Source: CBDUMN01 sp965368335 (GTDB lineage: Bacteria; Pseudomonadota; Alphaproteobacteria; Rhodospirillales; JAPHRK01). From it: 37,291 bases of DNA. The position numbers and the translations under genes are program-made. The notes beneath the pieces are model-generated. The model did not search any database. It worked only from the letters and a program-made list of their open reading frames with translations, and was not told the origin of the DNA. This document shows, piece after piece, positions 16,588-25,344 of the stretch (its first letter is position 1; each line of letters starts with the position of its first letter). The stretch covers positions 1 to 37,291 of the forward strand of contig CBDUMN010000030.1 of the NCBI GenBank assembly GCA_965368335.1, written 5' to 3'.

Positions 16588-18084
16588 TTAACGGCAGTCC
16601 GCCGGTTTGTAAGGCCCGTTTTGGCTGAAATAGCACTGACTTTCGGGCGTGGTTCGGGTGGCGATGGCTTGGCAGACCGCCATTTTGTCGGCTTCCCGTA
16701 AGGCCACGCCTACAATCCGCTCTTCCGCATCGAAGGCCAAATCGAGGACCCAGATGGCTGAGCTGCCGTTTAGTGAGAGCAAGGTCGCCCGATGGTTCCC
16801 AGTCATTCCCATTCCTTTGCTGAAGCAGGCGATTTTGTCGATTGGAAGGCTGGCGAGGTATTCTGACGCCAGGGCCCCATCGGTGGAGGGATGAACCGAG
16901 ACGCCGTTCGCTTGAATGGTTTCCTCATCGTCAAGGCCGGCCAGAATGCCGTAGGGGTCCATCAGTGTAACCTGATCGCCAAACATGATAGCGAGTTTCT
17001 CAATTGCGCCGTCCGGGTCGGTGGAACGGGCTAAGGCTCCAACCCGCCCCAACTTGGCGTTCATCGCTGAGACGGAAAGTTTTTTCTCGTTGATTGGACT
17101 GGATGGTAAATCCCGTTCCAGCACTTCAAGTCCTTGGGCAATGCGCTCGTCTGCACAGGCCGTTTCGTAAGAAGCAACGCTGGCGTAAAGCGCGTGACGC
17201 TGGGTGAGTATCCAAAGGGTTGCGGCGGCGTCGAGCGGATCAAGGGCGGCATCCTCGGTCAGGGCTTGGCGAAGCGCAGAGCAGGCGGCTTCGAACGGCT
17301 CGCCGTCGGTCGACCAAAATGCGCCTAGTTGCGGCTTGATCACTTCGCCCAATCGTCCGCCTCCGGGGAGAGACGTTTCCATGATTTCGGCCCAAGACAA
17401 AGAGCTTCCGCTAAGCAGTTTACCGGCCAAAAGACTGGGCCGACGCTCAAAGCCGAAGGCGATACGGCCCGCCGTTTCACCACTGCTTGTCTTAAAGACC
17501 AGAGCTTTGGTCCCCGTCTGTGGCGAGACCTTGAGTTCAGCTAAATTATCGAAAATCTGCGTTCCGAGCGTTTTATCGATGGGTTGGTAAATGGCCGAAA
17601 CTCTAAGGCTTGCTTCGCCTACCCGGTCGGCGGCTGAAAAAGATGAAAGGGGCCCGGCAAAAAATGTTTTTGCCCGGTAGCGTACGGGGACGGGAGATTT
17701 CGGATCTGTGGCCGGTTCAGCCGTCCATTCCGCCAGTGTGAGAGGCTCAATGCGTTCCCCGCCTGGAAGCGACCCTTCAAGCGTTAGGGAAAGGGCGCCG
17801 ACCGGTTGGCCGTAAAAATCGGCCAGGATGGCGGCCACGACTTCCGAATCATCGGCCATGACGGATAAGCGCAGGTATCCATTGGGTTCGATGAGGGAAT
17901 TCGCAGTGTTCACCGATGTAAGTTTGGCGGCCATGGTTCGGGCGCGATCCGGGTCGAGTGGCAGAGCCTTGACCACCGCGGCTTTTTCCTTTTCCGCCTC
18001 GTCGCATCCCATGAGACCGACTCCCATCGTCACGGCGATAGCGGTGACAGCGACCCCTTTCAATAATGCTTGGAACGTTTTCAA
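16588..18084 (-). CDS. Putative lipoprotein, unknown function
   Basis: A 498-residue exported protein that I do not recognise. The N-terminus is a signal peptide with a lipobox (LMGC, Cys at about residue 27), so it is probably a lipid-anchored periplasmic protein. The rest is soluble, of mixed helix and strand composition, and has no repeats I can see. The C-terminus contains CYFSQNGPYKPADC, which could form a disulfide. It is transcribed divergently from a diguanylate cyclase gene with a 156-bp shared upstream region, so the two may be co-regulated. It is convergent with dsrC (21 nt between stops). Confidence 0.8.
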   Translation of the reverse strand: MKTFQALLKGVAVTAIAVTMGVGLMGCDEAEKEKAAVVKALPLDPDRARTMAAKLTSVNTANSLIEPNGYLRLSVMADDSEVVAAILADFYGQPVGALSLTLEGSLPGGERIEPLTLAEWTAEPATDPKSPVPVRYRAKTFFAGPLSSFSAADRVGEASLRVSAIYQPIDKTLGTQIFDNLAELKVSPQTGTKALVFKTSSGETAGRIAFGFERRPSLLAGKLLSGSSLSWAEIMETSLPGGGRLGEVIKPQLGAFWSTDGEPFEAACSALRQALTEDAALDPLDAAATLWILTQRHALYASVASYETACADERIAQGLEVLERDLPSSPINEKKLSVSAMNAKLGRVGALARSTDPDGAIEKLAIMFGDQVTLMDPYGILAGLDDEETIQANGVSVHPSTDGALASEYLASLPIDKIACFSKGMGMTGNHRATLLSLNGSSAIWVLDLAFDAEERIVGVALREADKMAVCQAIATRTTPESQCYFSQNGPYKPADCR

Positions 18085-18240
18085 AAGCCGTCCTCCCCAA
18101 CAAAAACCACAATGCTTACGCTAACAGTCCTAACCATTAGCTTCAATCACTCGAATCTGTATTTATTTCCTATTGGGCCGCGGGAAGAGATTGAGTATTC
18201 TGCGGGAAAATCGATAGCCCCGCCTGGAGTAGTTTTTATA

Positions 18241-19266
18241 GTGGACGCCGATAATCGTCTCGAACGTGTGATGGGATACGCTCAGCAAGCGTTAGACCTG
18301 ATGGAAAAGCGGGGTATAGCCGCGCATCCCAATAACTTTACCGTCTGGTATCATTATTTCGCCGAAACCTATCCCGACCTGAAAAAGGAACTGGACAAGG
18401 TGCTCGCCTCGAAAGAGGAGATCGTTTCGGCCGAACTGTATGAACGGTTCTTTACGTTCAGCCATGATGAAAGCCAGCTTTCTTCGGCTGCCGATAAAAT
18501 CGAAACCCAGCTGGAACGGCTGGTCAATTTCATCGGCGATAGCCAACGGGGTGCTAAGACCTATGGAGATGCTCTGGAAGGAGCATCGAAAAGTCTGCAT
18601 GCGGATTTGCCGATTGACGATTTGGCAAAACTGATCGAGGGGGTCAAATCGGCGACCAGCCAGATGCAGACGCGCACCAGAATGCTTGAAGATAAGCTGA
18701 CCTCTTCGGCGATGGAAATGCGGGAATTGCGCAAAGAGTTGGACGATACCAAAGCCGAGGCCATGACCGATGGGCTGACCGGTCTGGCCAACCGTAAGAC
18801 GTTCGATTCGACTCTCCGGCGTTTGGCGGGGGAGGCATCCCAAAGCAGCGGGAATCTCTGTCTTGCCATGCTCGATATTGATCGCTTTAAGAAATTTAAC
18901 GATACCTACGGTCACCAAGTGGGCGATCAGGTAATCAAGCTGGTCGCTTCCGTTATGTCCGGAGCCATTCCACGCGACGGGATTGCCGCTCGCTACGGCG
19001 GCGAGGAATTCGCTCTGATCTTGCCAAATGTCAGCGCCGATGAGGCCGTAAAGATTTCTGCGGAAATCTGCAGTAAGATTCGACGTCGCCCGCTGGTTAA
19101 CCGGGTAACCAATGAGAGCCTCGGTAAAGTGACTATTTCGGCCGGTGTCGCCAAGTTGGCCACAGGTGAACCCATCGCCAACTTCATCGGCCGTGCCGAC
19201 GAGGCTCTTTTGAAGGCCAAACGGGAAGGTCGCGACCGAGTCTTTAGCGAGTATGATCTGAGATAG
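18241..19266 (+). CDS. Diguanylate cyclase (GGDEF domain)
   Basis: A cytoplasmic enzyme making cyclic di-GMP from GTP. The N-terminal about 170 residues form a helical domain seen in many alphaproteobacterial cyclases (NNFTVWYHYFAETYPDL, then ELYERFF) and a coiled coil. The GGDEF domain begins DGLTGLANRKTFD, has DIDRFKKFNDTYGHQVGDQV and the active-site loop RYGGEEFALILP. No RxxD inhibitory site is visible at the usual distance before GGEEF, so product inhibition may be absent. The start is a judgement: the GTG at 18241 gives 341 residues beginning at the conserved region and has GGAG upstream. The frame stays open to 18070, but the extra part overlaps the divergent lipoprotein gene and looks non-coding. 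There are no membrane segments. Confidence 0.88.
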   Translation: MDADNRLERVMGYAQQALDLMEKRGIAAHPNNFTVWYHYFAETYPDLKKELDKVLASKEEIVSAELYERFFTFSHDESQLSSAADKIETQLERLVNFIGDSQRGAKTYGDALEGASKSLHADLPIDDLAKLIEGVKSATSQMQTRTRMLEDKLTSSAMEMRELRKELDDTKAEAMTDGLTGLANRKTFDSTLRRLAGEASQSSGNLCLAMLDIDRFKKFNDTYGHQVGDQVIKLVASVMSGAIPRDGIAARYGGEEFALILPNVSADEAVKISAEICSKIRRRPLVNRVTNESLGKVTISAGVAKLATGEPIANFIGRADEALLKAKREGRDRVFSEYDLR

Positions 19267-19395
19267 CGCTTTAGGACCAGGACCCTAGCTTTTATCTCGT
19301 CTCCGTAACTGAAATTTGACCTTTTCCTTCTATTAGGTGTCTGAGGTGCCGATGGGCTTTCGGTGCGTCGGTATGGTTATGGGGAGTTTGTCTTG

Positions 19396-21171
19396 ATGGC
19401 GCGCCGCCGCTGGCGATGGAGCCGCTTACTTTTTTGGCTAAGGGCGATTGTCCGAAACGACCAGCTGATATTGGCCGTTCTGGCGCTGGTTGCGGGTGGC
19501 TTGGTGGGTGGACTGATTATCGGTTTCCGGTTGCTTATCGGTGTTGTCCAGACGGTCTTTTTTGGCGATGAGACTGAGCTTCTGGTGTCTCACCTCGCCA
19601 ATTTTTCCTGGGTTCACGTTTTGCTGCCGCCGGTGGTTGGCGGTTTACTGGTTGGGCTGTTTCTCCAGTTTTTGATGCCGGGGCGCCGCCCTCAAGGGGT
19701 TGCCGAAGTCATCGAGGCCGGCGCTTTCGCCAAAGGCTATATGTCGTTGCGAACCGGGGTGACGGCTGCGTTCGCCAGCGCCCTATCGCTTGGCGCTGGG
19801 GCTTCGGTCGGTCGGGAGGGACCGGCGATTCACTTGGGGGCGTCTTTTTCCGCCTGGGTTGCGCGGCGGCTGAGACTCACCGAGACCCTGTCCCGCACTA
19901 TTCTGGGCTGCGGGGTTGCTGCAGCCGTGGCTGCTTCGTTCAATGCGCCTATTGCCGGGGCGCTGTTCGCCCATGAAGTGGTGGTTGGACACTACGCGTT
20001 GAGCGCCTTGGCTCCGGTGGTGATCGCCAGCGTTACCGGGATGGTTGTTTCGCGATCATACTTTGGTGACTTTCCGGCTTTCCAGCTTCCTCCTCATGAA
20101 ATCGTTTCTCTCTGGGAGTTACCGTCTTTTGCTGTCCTCGGCATCGTTGCCGGGCTGGTTGGCATCCTGTTGATAAGGGGGATCGGCGGGGTTGCTTTCA
20201 TTTCGTCTAAATTGCCGGGTCCGGCCTTTCTGAAGCCGATGGCCGCCGGGCTGGCGGTTGGACTGATTGCAATCGTCTTTCCCCAGGTGTTGGGGGTCGG
20301 CTACGAGGCCACCGACGAGGCGTTGCGCGGCGGCTACCCCATGATGATTTTGGTTGGCCTGTTGGTCGCGAAACTTCTTGCCACGATGATTTGTCTGGGC
20401 GGTGGATTCGCCGGCGGCATCTTCAGCCCCGCCCTGGTGATTGGCGCTATGTTGGGAGGCGCTTTCGGTTTCGTTGCCGATGCTATTCTGCCGCATGCCG
20501 TTTCTGGCGTTGAAGCCTATTCGGTGATTGGTATGGGGGCTGTGGCGGCGGCTATTTTAGGTGCGCCCATTTCAACCACCTTTATCGTTTTTGAGATGAC
20601 CAGCGACTATGCGCTGACTATTGCCGTGATGGTCGGGGCGGTCGCCGCATCGGTGGTTTTTCGTCAAACCGGCATGGAGTCGTTTTTCACCTGGCAACTT
20701 GGCAACCGAGGAGTCGATTTAAAGGAAGGGTTTGAGGCCTCTGTTTTGAGGGGGTTGCAGGTTAAAGACGTTATGAGCCGTGAAGGTGAGGTCGTGACCA
20801 TGGATATCGGCATTCAAAGCGTGCGCGAATCTTTGCAGCATTCTCCTTCCAGTCTGCTTTTCGTGGTTCGGGAGAATGGCGATTTCTACGGCACCGTGAC
20901 GCTCGCCGATCTTTCCGAGGTGGCTTTCGATCACGATGTGGATGATTTGATCAATGCGGGCGATGTGGCCAACGTTATGGCTCCGGTTTTGACGCCTGAT
21001 GAAGATTTGAGCGTAGCGCTTAAGATGATGGCCGACAGCGGTATTGAGCATATGGCCGTGGTCGGTGACCGGGGCTGGCCGTTTTTTGTCGGCTCGGTGA
21101 ACGAAGTGGACGTCCTGACGGCTTACAATCAAGCGCTTTTGAACGCGCGCCATGCGGAGCGTCATTCCTAA
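19396..21171 (+). CDS. ClC-family chloride channel/antiporter with C-terminal CBS pair
   Basis: A 591-residue membrane protein with about 10-12 helices in the first 430 residues, followed by two CBS domains (VKDVMSREGEVVTM and VANVMAPVLTPDEDLS) that typically bind adenine nucleotides. The ClC hallmark GREGPAIHLG is present with the gating glutamate, as are the GxFxP-type motif (GGIFSPALVIGAMLGG) and a late helix ending in IVFEMTSDY. The region equivalent to the selectivity motif GSGIP reads RRPQGVAEV instead. The ATG at 19396 is chosen because GGGGAG sits 9-10 nt upstream; a GTG at 19363 is also in frame. It seems to be a monocistronic gene. Confidence 0.92.
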   Translation: MARRRWRWSRLLFWLRAIVRNDQLILAVLALVAGGLVGGLIIGFRLLIGVVQTVFFGDETELLVSHLANFSWVHVLLPPVVGGLLVGLFLQFLMPGRRPQGVAEVIEAGAFAKGYMSLRTGVTAAFASALSLGAGASVGREGPAIHLGASFSAWVARRLRLTETLSRTILGCGVAAAVAASFNAPIAGALFAHEVVVGHYALSALAPVVIASVTGMVVSRSYFGDFPAFQLPPHEIVSLWELPSFAVLGIVAGLVGILLIRGIGGVAFISSKLPGPAFLKPMAAGLAVGLIAIVFPQVLGVGYEATDEALRGGYPMMILVGLLVAKLLATMICLGGGFAGGIFSPALVIGAMLGGAFGFVADAILPHAVSGVEAYSVIGMGAVAAAILGAPISTTFIVFEMTSDYALTIAVMVGAVAASVVFRQTGMESFFTWQLGNRGVDLKEGFEASVLRGLQVKDVMSREGEVVTMDIGIQSVRESLQHSPSSLLFVVRENGDFYGTVTLADLSEVAFDHDVDDLINAGDVANVMAPVLTPDEDLSVALKMMADSGIEHMAVVGDRGWPFFVGSVNEVDVLTAYNQALLNARHAERHS

Positions 21172-21237
21172 GTTGACGGCGCGGCGCGGCCCCTTATGTT
21201 TGAGGGGCGATTCTGTTTCTTCTTTATTAGGCCCCCG

Positions 21238-23508
21238 ATGAGTGATCCTTTCGACCTGACCGACGACTTGCCGCCGCCCCAGGAAAGCGCGCCGCCGAGC
21301 GGGGCCGCGCCGGATTATCTGGTGGGCCTCAACGAAGGGCAGCGGGCAGCGGTCGAGACGGTCGACGGCCCGGTGTTGGTGCTGGCGGGGGCCGGAACGG
21401 GCAAGACTCGGGCTTTAACGACCCGGTTGGCGCATATTCTGGTTCAGGGCCATGCCCATCCCCAGGAAATGCTCGCCGTGACCTTCACCAACAAGGCGGC
21501 CCGTGAAATGAAGGAGCGGGTGGGGCAACTGGTCGGTCGCGATGTCGAAGGCTGGTGGATTGGCACCTTTCACGCCTTGGGCGCGCGCATATTGCGGGTT
21601 CATGCCGAACTGGTGGGGCTAGAATCGAACTTCACCATTCTCGACGCCGACGATCAGGTGCGTCTGTTGAAACAGATCGGCGAGGCTGAAGGCGTTGACG
21701 ATAAACGCTGGCCCGCCCGCACGTTGATGGGGGTCATTCAGCGCTGGAAAGACCGGGGGCTGACGCCTGACAAGGTGAGCGACATCGAAGAAGGCGTGGA
21801 ATGCGCCGATGGCCGGGCGGTCGATCTCTACCGGCAATATCAGGAGCGTCTCCAGGTTTTGAACGCCGCCGATTTCGGCGATCTCTTGCTCCATTGCCTG
21901 ACCCTGTTTCAGGCCGCACCCGATGTGTTGAAATCCTATCAGCAGCGGTTCCGCTATATCCTGGTCGATGAGTATCAGGACACCAACGTCGCCCAATACC
22001 TTTGGCTGCGCCTTCTTGCTCAGGGATATAAAAACATCTGCTGCGTCGGGGATGACGACCAGTCCATCTATTCTTGGCGCGGGGCCGAGGTCGGCAATAT
22101 TCTGCGTTTTGAAGAAGATTTCCCCGGTGCGCGGGTGGTCAGGCTCGAACGCAATTACCGTTCTACCGGCCATATCCTGGGGGCGGCCTCGGGGCTCATC
22201 GCCAATAATGAAGGGCGGCTCGGCAAGACCCTCTGGACGGAAGACGGGCAGGGTGAAAAGGTCGTAGTCCAAGGCGTTTGGGATGGCCAGGAAGAAGCTC
22301 GGCTGGTTTGTGAGGAAATTGAGAACTTTCACCGCAAGGGCTTTCCTTTGCGAGAAATGGCCGTGTTGGTTCGTGCGGGATTCCAGATGCGTGAGTTCGA
22401 GGAACGGCTGATTACTCTGGGTGTTCCTTATCGAATCATCGGCGGCCCGCGGTTTTACGAGCGCAAGGAAATCCGTGACGCCATCGCCTATTTGAGGATG
22501 GTCGTTCAGCCTGCCGATAGCCTGGCGTTTGAACGGATCGTCAATGTTCCCAAGCGCGGAATCGGCAAAACGACCGAGCGGGTTATCCACGAGTTATCGC
22601 GAACGGCGGCCATTCCCATGGCCGAGGCGACGGTGCAACTTATTGAAACCGATGAGATCAAGCCAAAGCAACGCAATACCCTGGCTGGGTTGTTGGAAGA
22701 CTTCGCTCGCTGGCGGTCGCAATTGGCGACCATGAACCATGCGGAATTGGCGGCGCTGGTCCTCGATGAGTCCGGTTATATGGATGCTTTACGGATGGAT
22801 AAATCGCCGGAAGCGCCGGGGCGGATTGAAAACCTCAAGGAACTGATTCCGGCGATTGAGGAGTTTGAGACCATTCCGGCGTTTCTTGAGCATGTCAGTC
22901 TGGTCATGGAGAACGACAGCGATACGGGTCAGGACAAGGTCAGTATTATGACGCTCCACGGGGCTAAGGGGCTGGAATTTGACCTAGTGTTTCTACCGGG
23001 CTGGGAAGAAGGGGTTTTTCCGCATCAACGCGCCTTGGATGAAGGCGGGCACAAGGCCCTAGAAGAAGAGCGTCGGCTGGCTTATGTGGGGATCACCCGG
23101 GCGCGTAAACAGGCGTTTCTTGTCCATGCGGCCAATCGACGGATTTACAATCAATGGCAAAGCGCCCTGCCGTCGCGGTTTATCGATGAGTTGCCGCCTG
23201 AGCACATTGACCGCCGTGGCGGGCGGGGGCTTTACGGTAGTCAGCGGGGATTCGGTGGTGGAGGGTTGAGCGATGGCGGCTCGGCGGGTTTCGCCTTTCC
23301 GGCGCGTCGCCGCCGACGGGTTATCGATGTCGAAGCTTTCGAGGTTGCCGCAATCAACCGGCCGAGCCGTTTTTCCATCGGTCAGAGGGTGTTCCACCAA
23401 AAATTCGGTTATGGCACCATTCTCGATGCCGACGGGGAAAAGCTGGAGATCGCTTTCGAGAAAGCGGGAACGAAAAAAGTGATGGAGGCGTTTGTCGAGG
23501 AGTCATGA
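21238..23508 (+). CDS. uvrD: UvrD/PcrA-type superfamily 1 DNA helicase
   Basis: A 756-residue 3'-5' DNA helicase for nucleotide-excision and mismatch repair. All SF1 motifs are visible in order: I (LAGAGTGKTRALTTR), Ia (VTFTNKAAREM), II (VDEYQDTN), III (GDDDQSIYSWRGA), IV (LERNYRS), V (TLHGAKGLEFDLVFLPGWEEG) and VI (EERRLAYVGITRARK). The C-terminus has a Gly/Arg-rich linker followed by the small Tudor-like domain (GQRVFHQKFGYGTIL) typical of PcrA/UvrD. The ATG at 21238 starts MSDPFDLTDDLPPP, like relatives; an upstream in-frame ATG at 21196 adds an implausible Phe-rich leader. The stop overlaps the next start by 4 nt (ATGA), implying translational coupling. Confidence 0.95.
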   Translation: MSDPFDLTDDLPPPQESAPPSGAAPDYLVGLNEGQRAAVETVDGPVLVLAGAGTGKTRALTTRLAHILVQGHAHPQEMLAVTFTNKAAREMKERVGQLVGRDVEGWWIGTFHALGARILRVHAELVGLESNFTILDADDQVRLLKQIGEAEGVDDKRWPARTLMGVIQRWKDRGLTPDKVSDIEEGVECADGRAVDLYRQYQERLQVLNAADFGDLLLHCLTLFQAAPDVLKSYQQRFRYILVDEYQDTNVAQYLWLRLLAQGYKNICCVGDDDQSIYSWRGAEVGNILRFEEDFPGARVVRLERNYRSTGHILGAASGLIANNEGRLGKTLWTEDGQGEKVVVQGVWDGQEEARLVCEEIENFHRKGFPLREMAVLVRAGFQMREFEERLITLGVPYRIIGGPRFYERKEIRDAIAYLRMVVQPADSLAFERIVNVPKRGIGKTTERVIHELSRTAAIPMAEATVQLIETDEIKPKQRNTLAGLLEDFARWRSQLATMNHAELAALVLDESGYMDALRMDKSPEAPGRIENLKELIPAIEEFETIPAFLEHVSLVMENDSDTGQDKVSIMTLHGAKGLEFDLVFLPGWEEGVFPHQRALDEGGHKALEEERRLAYVGITRARKQAFLVHAANRRIYNQWQSALPSRFIDELPPEHIDRRGGRGLYGSQRGFGGGGLSDGGSAGFAFPARRRRRVIDVEAFEVAAINRPSRFSIGQRVFHQKFGYGTILDADGEKLEIAFEKAGTKKVMEAFVEES

Positions 23509-24143
23509 GAAAACTGGACTGGTATTTCGACTATATTTCCCCCTACGCCTATCTGGCTTTTCACCGTTTAAAGGAGCTGCCGCCCGATGTGGAGGTGACC
23601 TTCAAACCGACACTGTTTGCCGGTCTGCTCAAAGCGACTGGCGGCAAAGGTCCCGCCGAGATTGATGGCAAGCGTCTGCATACCTACCGCCAGACCCACT
23701 GGATGGCCGAGCGGATGGGTGTTCCCTTTCGATATCCCGAAGGCCACCCGTTTAACCCGTTAAATATTCTCCGTTTGACCATTGCTTTGGGCCCGACGGA
23801 GGATTTGGTCGCCAAGATTTTCGCCACCGTCTGGGAGAGGAACTGGCTATCGGACGATCCCGACGACTGGCGGTCTATCTGCGATTTTCTTGAGATTGAG
23901 GATGGTGATGCGCTGGTTTCCCGTCCCGAAGTCAAAGGGACCCTGATTGCGAATGTCGATGAGGCGGTGTCTCGCAAGGTGTTTGGGGTGCCCACTGCGG
24001 TCATCGATGGTGAGTTGTTTTGGGGCGTCGATTCGATGGACCTGCTGCTTGCCTATCTGGCCGACCCCGATTTGTTCAAAGGGCCGGAAATGGCCCGTCT
24101 CGCCACTCTTTCAAAAAGCGCCGAGCGCAAGGAAGTCAAATGA
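23505..24143 (+). CDS. 2-hydroxychromene-2-carboxylate isomerase-like (DsbA/GST-kappa fold) protein
   Basis: A 212-residue thioredoxin-fold protein of the HCCA isomerase/GST-kappa group. It begins with the family pattern DWYFDYISPYAYLAF, has HPFNPLNILRL in the middle and FGVPTAVIDGELFWGVDSMDLL near the end. The active site has Ser (SPY) where DsbA has cysteine, so it is a glutathione-dependent isomerase type, not a disulfide oxidase. The naphthalene-pathway substrate is unlikely in this context; many bacteria carry such a gene of unknown substrate. It overlaps uvrD upstream and prmA downstream by 4 nt each. Confidence 0.9.
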   Translation: MRKLDWYFDYISPYAYLAFHRLKELPPDVEVTFKPTLFAGLLKATGGKGPAEIDGKRLHTYRQTHWMAERMGVPFRYPEGHPFNPLNILRLTIALGPTEDLVAKIFATVWERNWLSDDPDDWRSICDFLEIEDGDALVSRPEVKGTLIANVDEAVSRKVFGVPTAVIDGELFWGVDSMDLLLAYLADPDLFKGPEMARLATLSKSAERKEVK

Positions 24144-25018
24144 TGATTCCGCTTTCAAGCGCCTGGATGGTTGAAGTCGTCGTGCCCAAGGAGGCTGTCG
24201 AGGCCGTTGAGGAAGTGTTGTTGCATCGGTTTGGGGCGGTCAGCGCCTTTGAAAACGAGCGGACCAAACGCTGGGACATGAGTGGGATTTCCGCTGACCG
24301 GCCCGACCGTGAAGAGCTGGAAACCGCTTTGGCGCAGGTGGCGAAAGAGTTGAACATCGATACGCCGAAGCCACAACTTTACGAGCTTTCAAGTCGCGAC
24401 TGGGTTGATGAGAACCAAGCTCATTTTCCGCCGGTCGAGGTCGGTCGCGTTTTCGTGCGCGGGTCGCACTACGAGGGGGATATCCCCACTGGTCGGATCG
24501 GTCTTGAAATCAATGCGGCAACGGCCTTCGGCTCAGGGGAGCATCAGACCACACGCGGTTGTCTTTTAGCTTTGCAGGATATCAAAGACCGTCGGTTTAG
24601 AAAGCCGCTCGATGTGGGCTGTGGGTCGGGGATTCTTTCCATGGCTATGGCCAAGCTCTGGCGTATTCCCATTACCGCAGTCGATATCGACCCCGAATCC
24701 GTTCGGGTCAGCCGGTGGAATTTTCAATTGAATGGTCTGGGAAATCGGGTGCGGGTCGGGTGCGGTAACGGCTATAAAGCCGGAATCGTGCGAAAAAGAG
24801 GGCCTTACGATCTGATCGTCGCCAATATTCTCCTGCGGCCTTTATGCCAGATGGCGACCGATCTACGTCAAAATCTCGCCTTCGGCGGAGTCGCCGTGCT
24901 GTCCGGTTTCTTCGCTAGTGACCTACCGCGCATCGAAAGTGTTCACAGGCGGGTCGGTTTGAGGGTCCGGCGACGCTATGTGGTGGGTGATTGGGCCGCC
25001 GTGGTCCTTCAAGGCTAA
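24140..25018 (+). CDS. prmA: Ribosomal protein L11 methyltransferase
   Basis: A 292-residue SAM-dependent enzyme that methylates ribosomal protein L11 (E. coli PrmA is 293). There is an N-terminal substrate-recognition domain (to about residue 95), then the catalytic domain with AFGSGEHQTTRGCL, motif I PLDVGCGSGILSMAMAK, DIDPESVRVSRWN and the NILLRPL active loop. The ATG at 24140 overlaps the stop of the upstream gene (ATGA), and a second ATG follows immediately. Longer in-frame extensions would run into the upstream gene. A modest 6-bp hairpin with a T-rich tail (25036-25059) may end this transcript. Confidence 0.95.
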   Translation: MMIPLSSAWMVEVVVPKEAVEAVEEVLLHRFGAVSAFENERTKRWDMSGISADRPDREELETALAQVAKELNIDTPKPQLYELSSRDWVDENQAHFPPVEVGRVFVRGSHYEGDIPTGRIGLEINAATAFGSGEHQTTRGCLLALQDIKDRRFRKPLDVGCGSGILSMAMAKLWRIPITAVDIDPESVRVSRWNFQLNGLGNRVRVGCGNGYKAGIVRKRGPYDLIVANILLRPLCQMATDLRQNLAFGGVAVLSGFFASDLPRIESVHRRVGLRVRRRYVVGDWAAVVLQG

Positions 25019-25344
25019 AAAAAATCACTTAACTTGTTTGGGTGCCAAACCATTATTTTTGTGGGGTTTCTTCCCTATGAACAGTCTGAAAAATCCGTAT
25101 TCTTTTGCCGATTTTTTGGCTAAGTCCGCATAAGGGCTGGCGTTTTCCGGGTCACTTGGGTTACGCTCACTTCCACGCGCGCACTCGGGGGTGTGATCGA
25201 ACGGGCCGAAATTATATTGCAAAAGTTGTCTGTTCGATCTCCAAAGCGCCTTTTGTGGGGCCGCTTCAAAAATGAGAAGAACGCCAAAACGGCGTAAACA
25301 TAGAGCTTAAATTTTTAAGTCACATGGGAGTTTGGGAGAGGACC
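25019..25344. other. Intergenic region upstream of the binding-protein gene
   Basis: About 325 bp with no gene I would defend. It holds a weak hairpin (GTTTGG-GTG-CCAAAC, 25036-25050, then a T-rich stretch) that could terminate the prmA transcript. The A+T-rich right end, including a small CGCC-AAAA-GGCG hairpin near 25285, probably contains the promoter and leader of the solute-binding protein gene. Confidence 0.5.

Noticed and set aside
18070..18240. 5' extension of the diguanylate cyclase
   Set aside because: The extra 57 residues overlap the divergent lipoprotein gene and its promoter region and do not resemble the family N-terminus.
25025..25222. 65-residue - strand ORF in the prmA-livK gap
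   Set aside because: It starts with TTG, has no convincing ribosome-binding site or recognisable motif, and overlaps a likely terminator hairpin.
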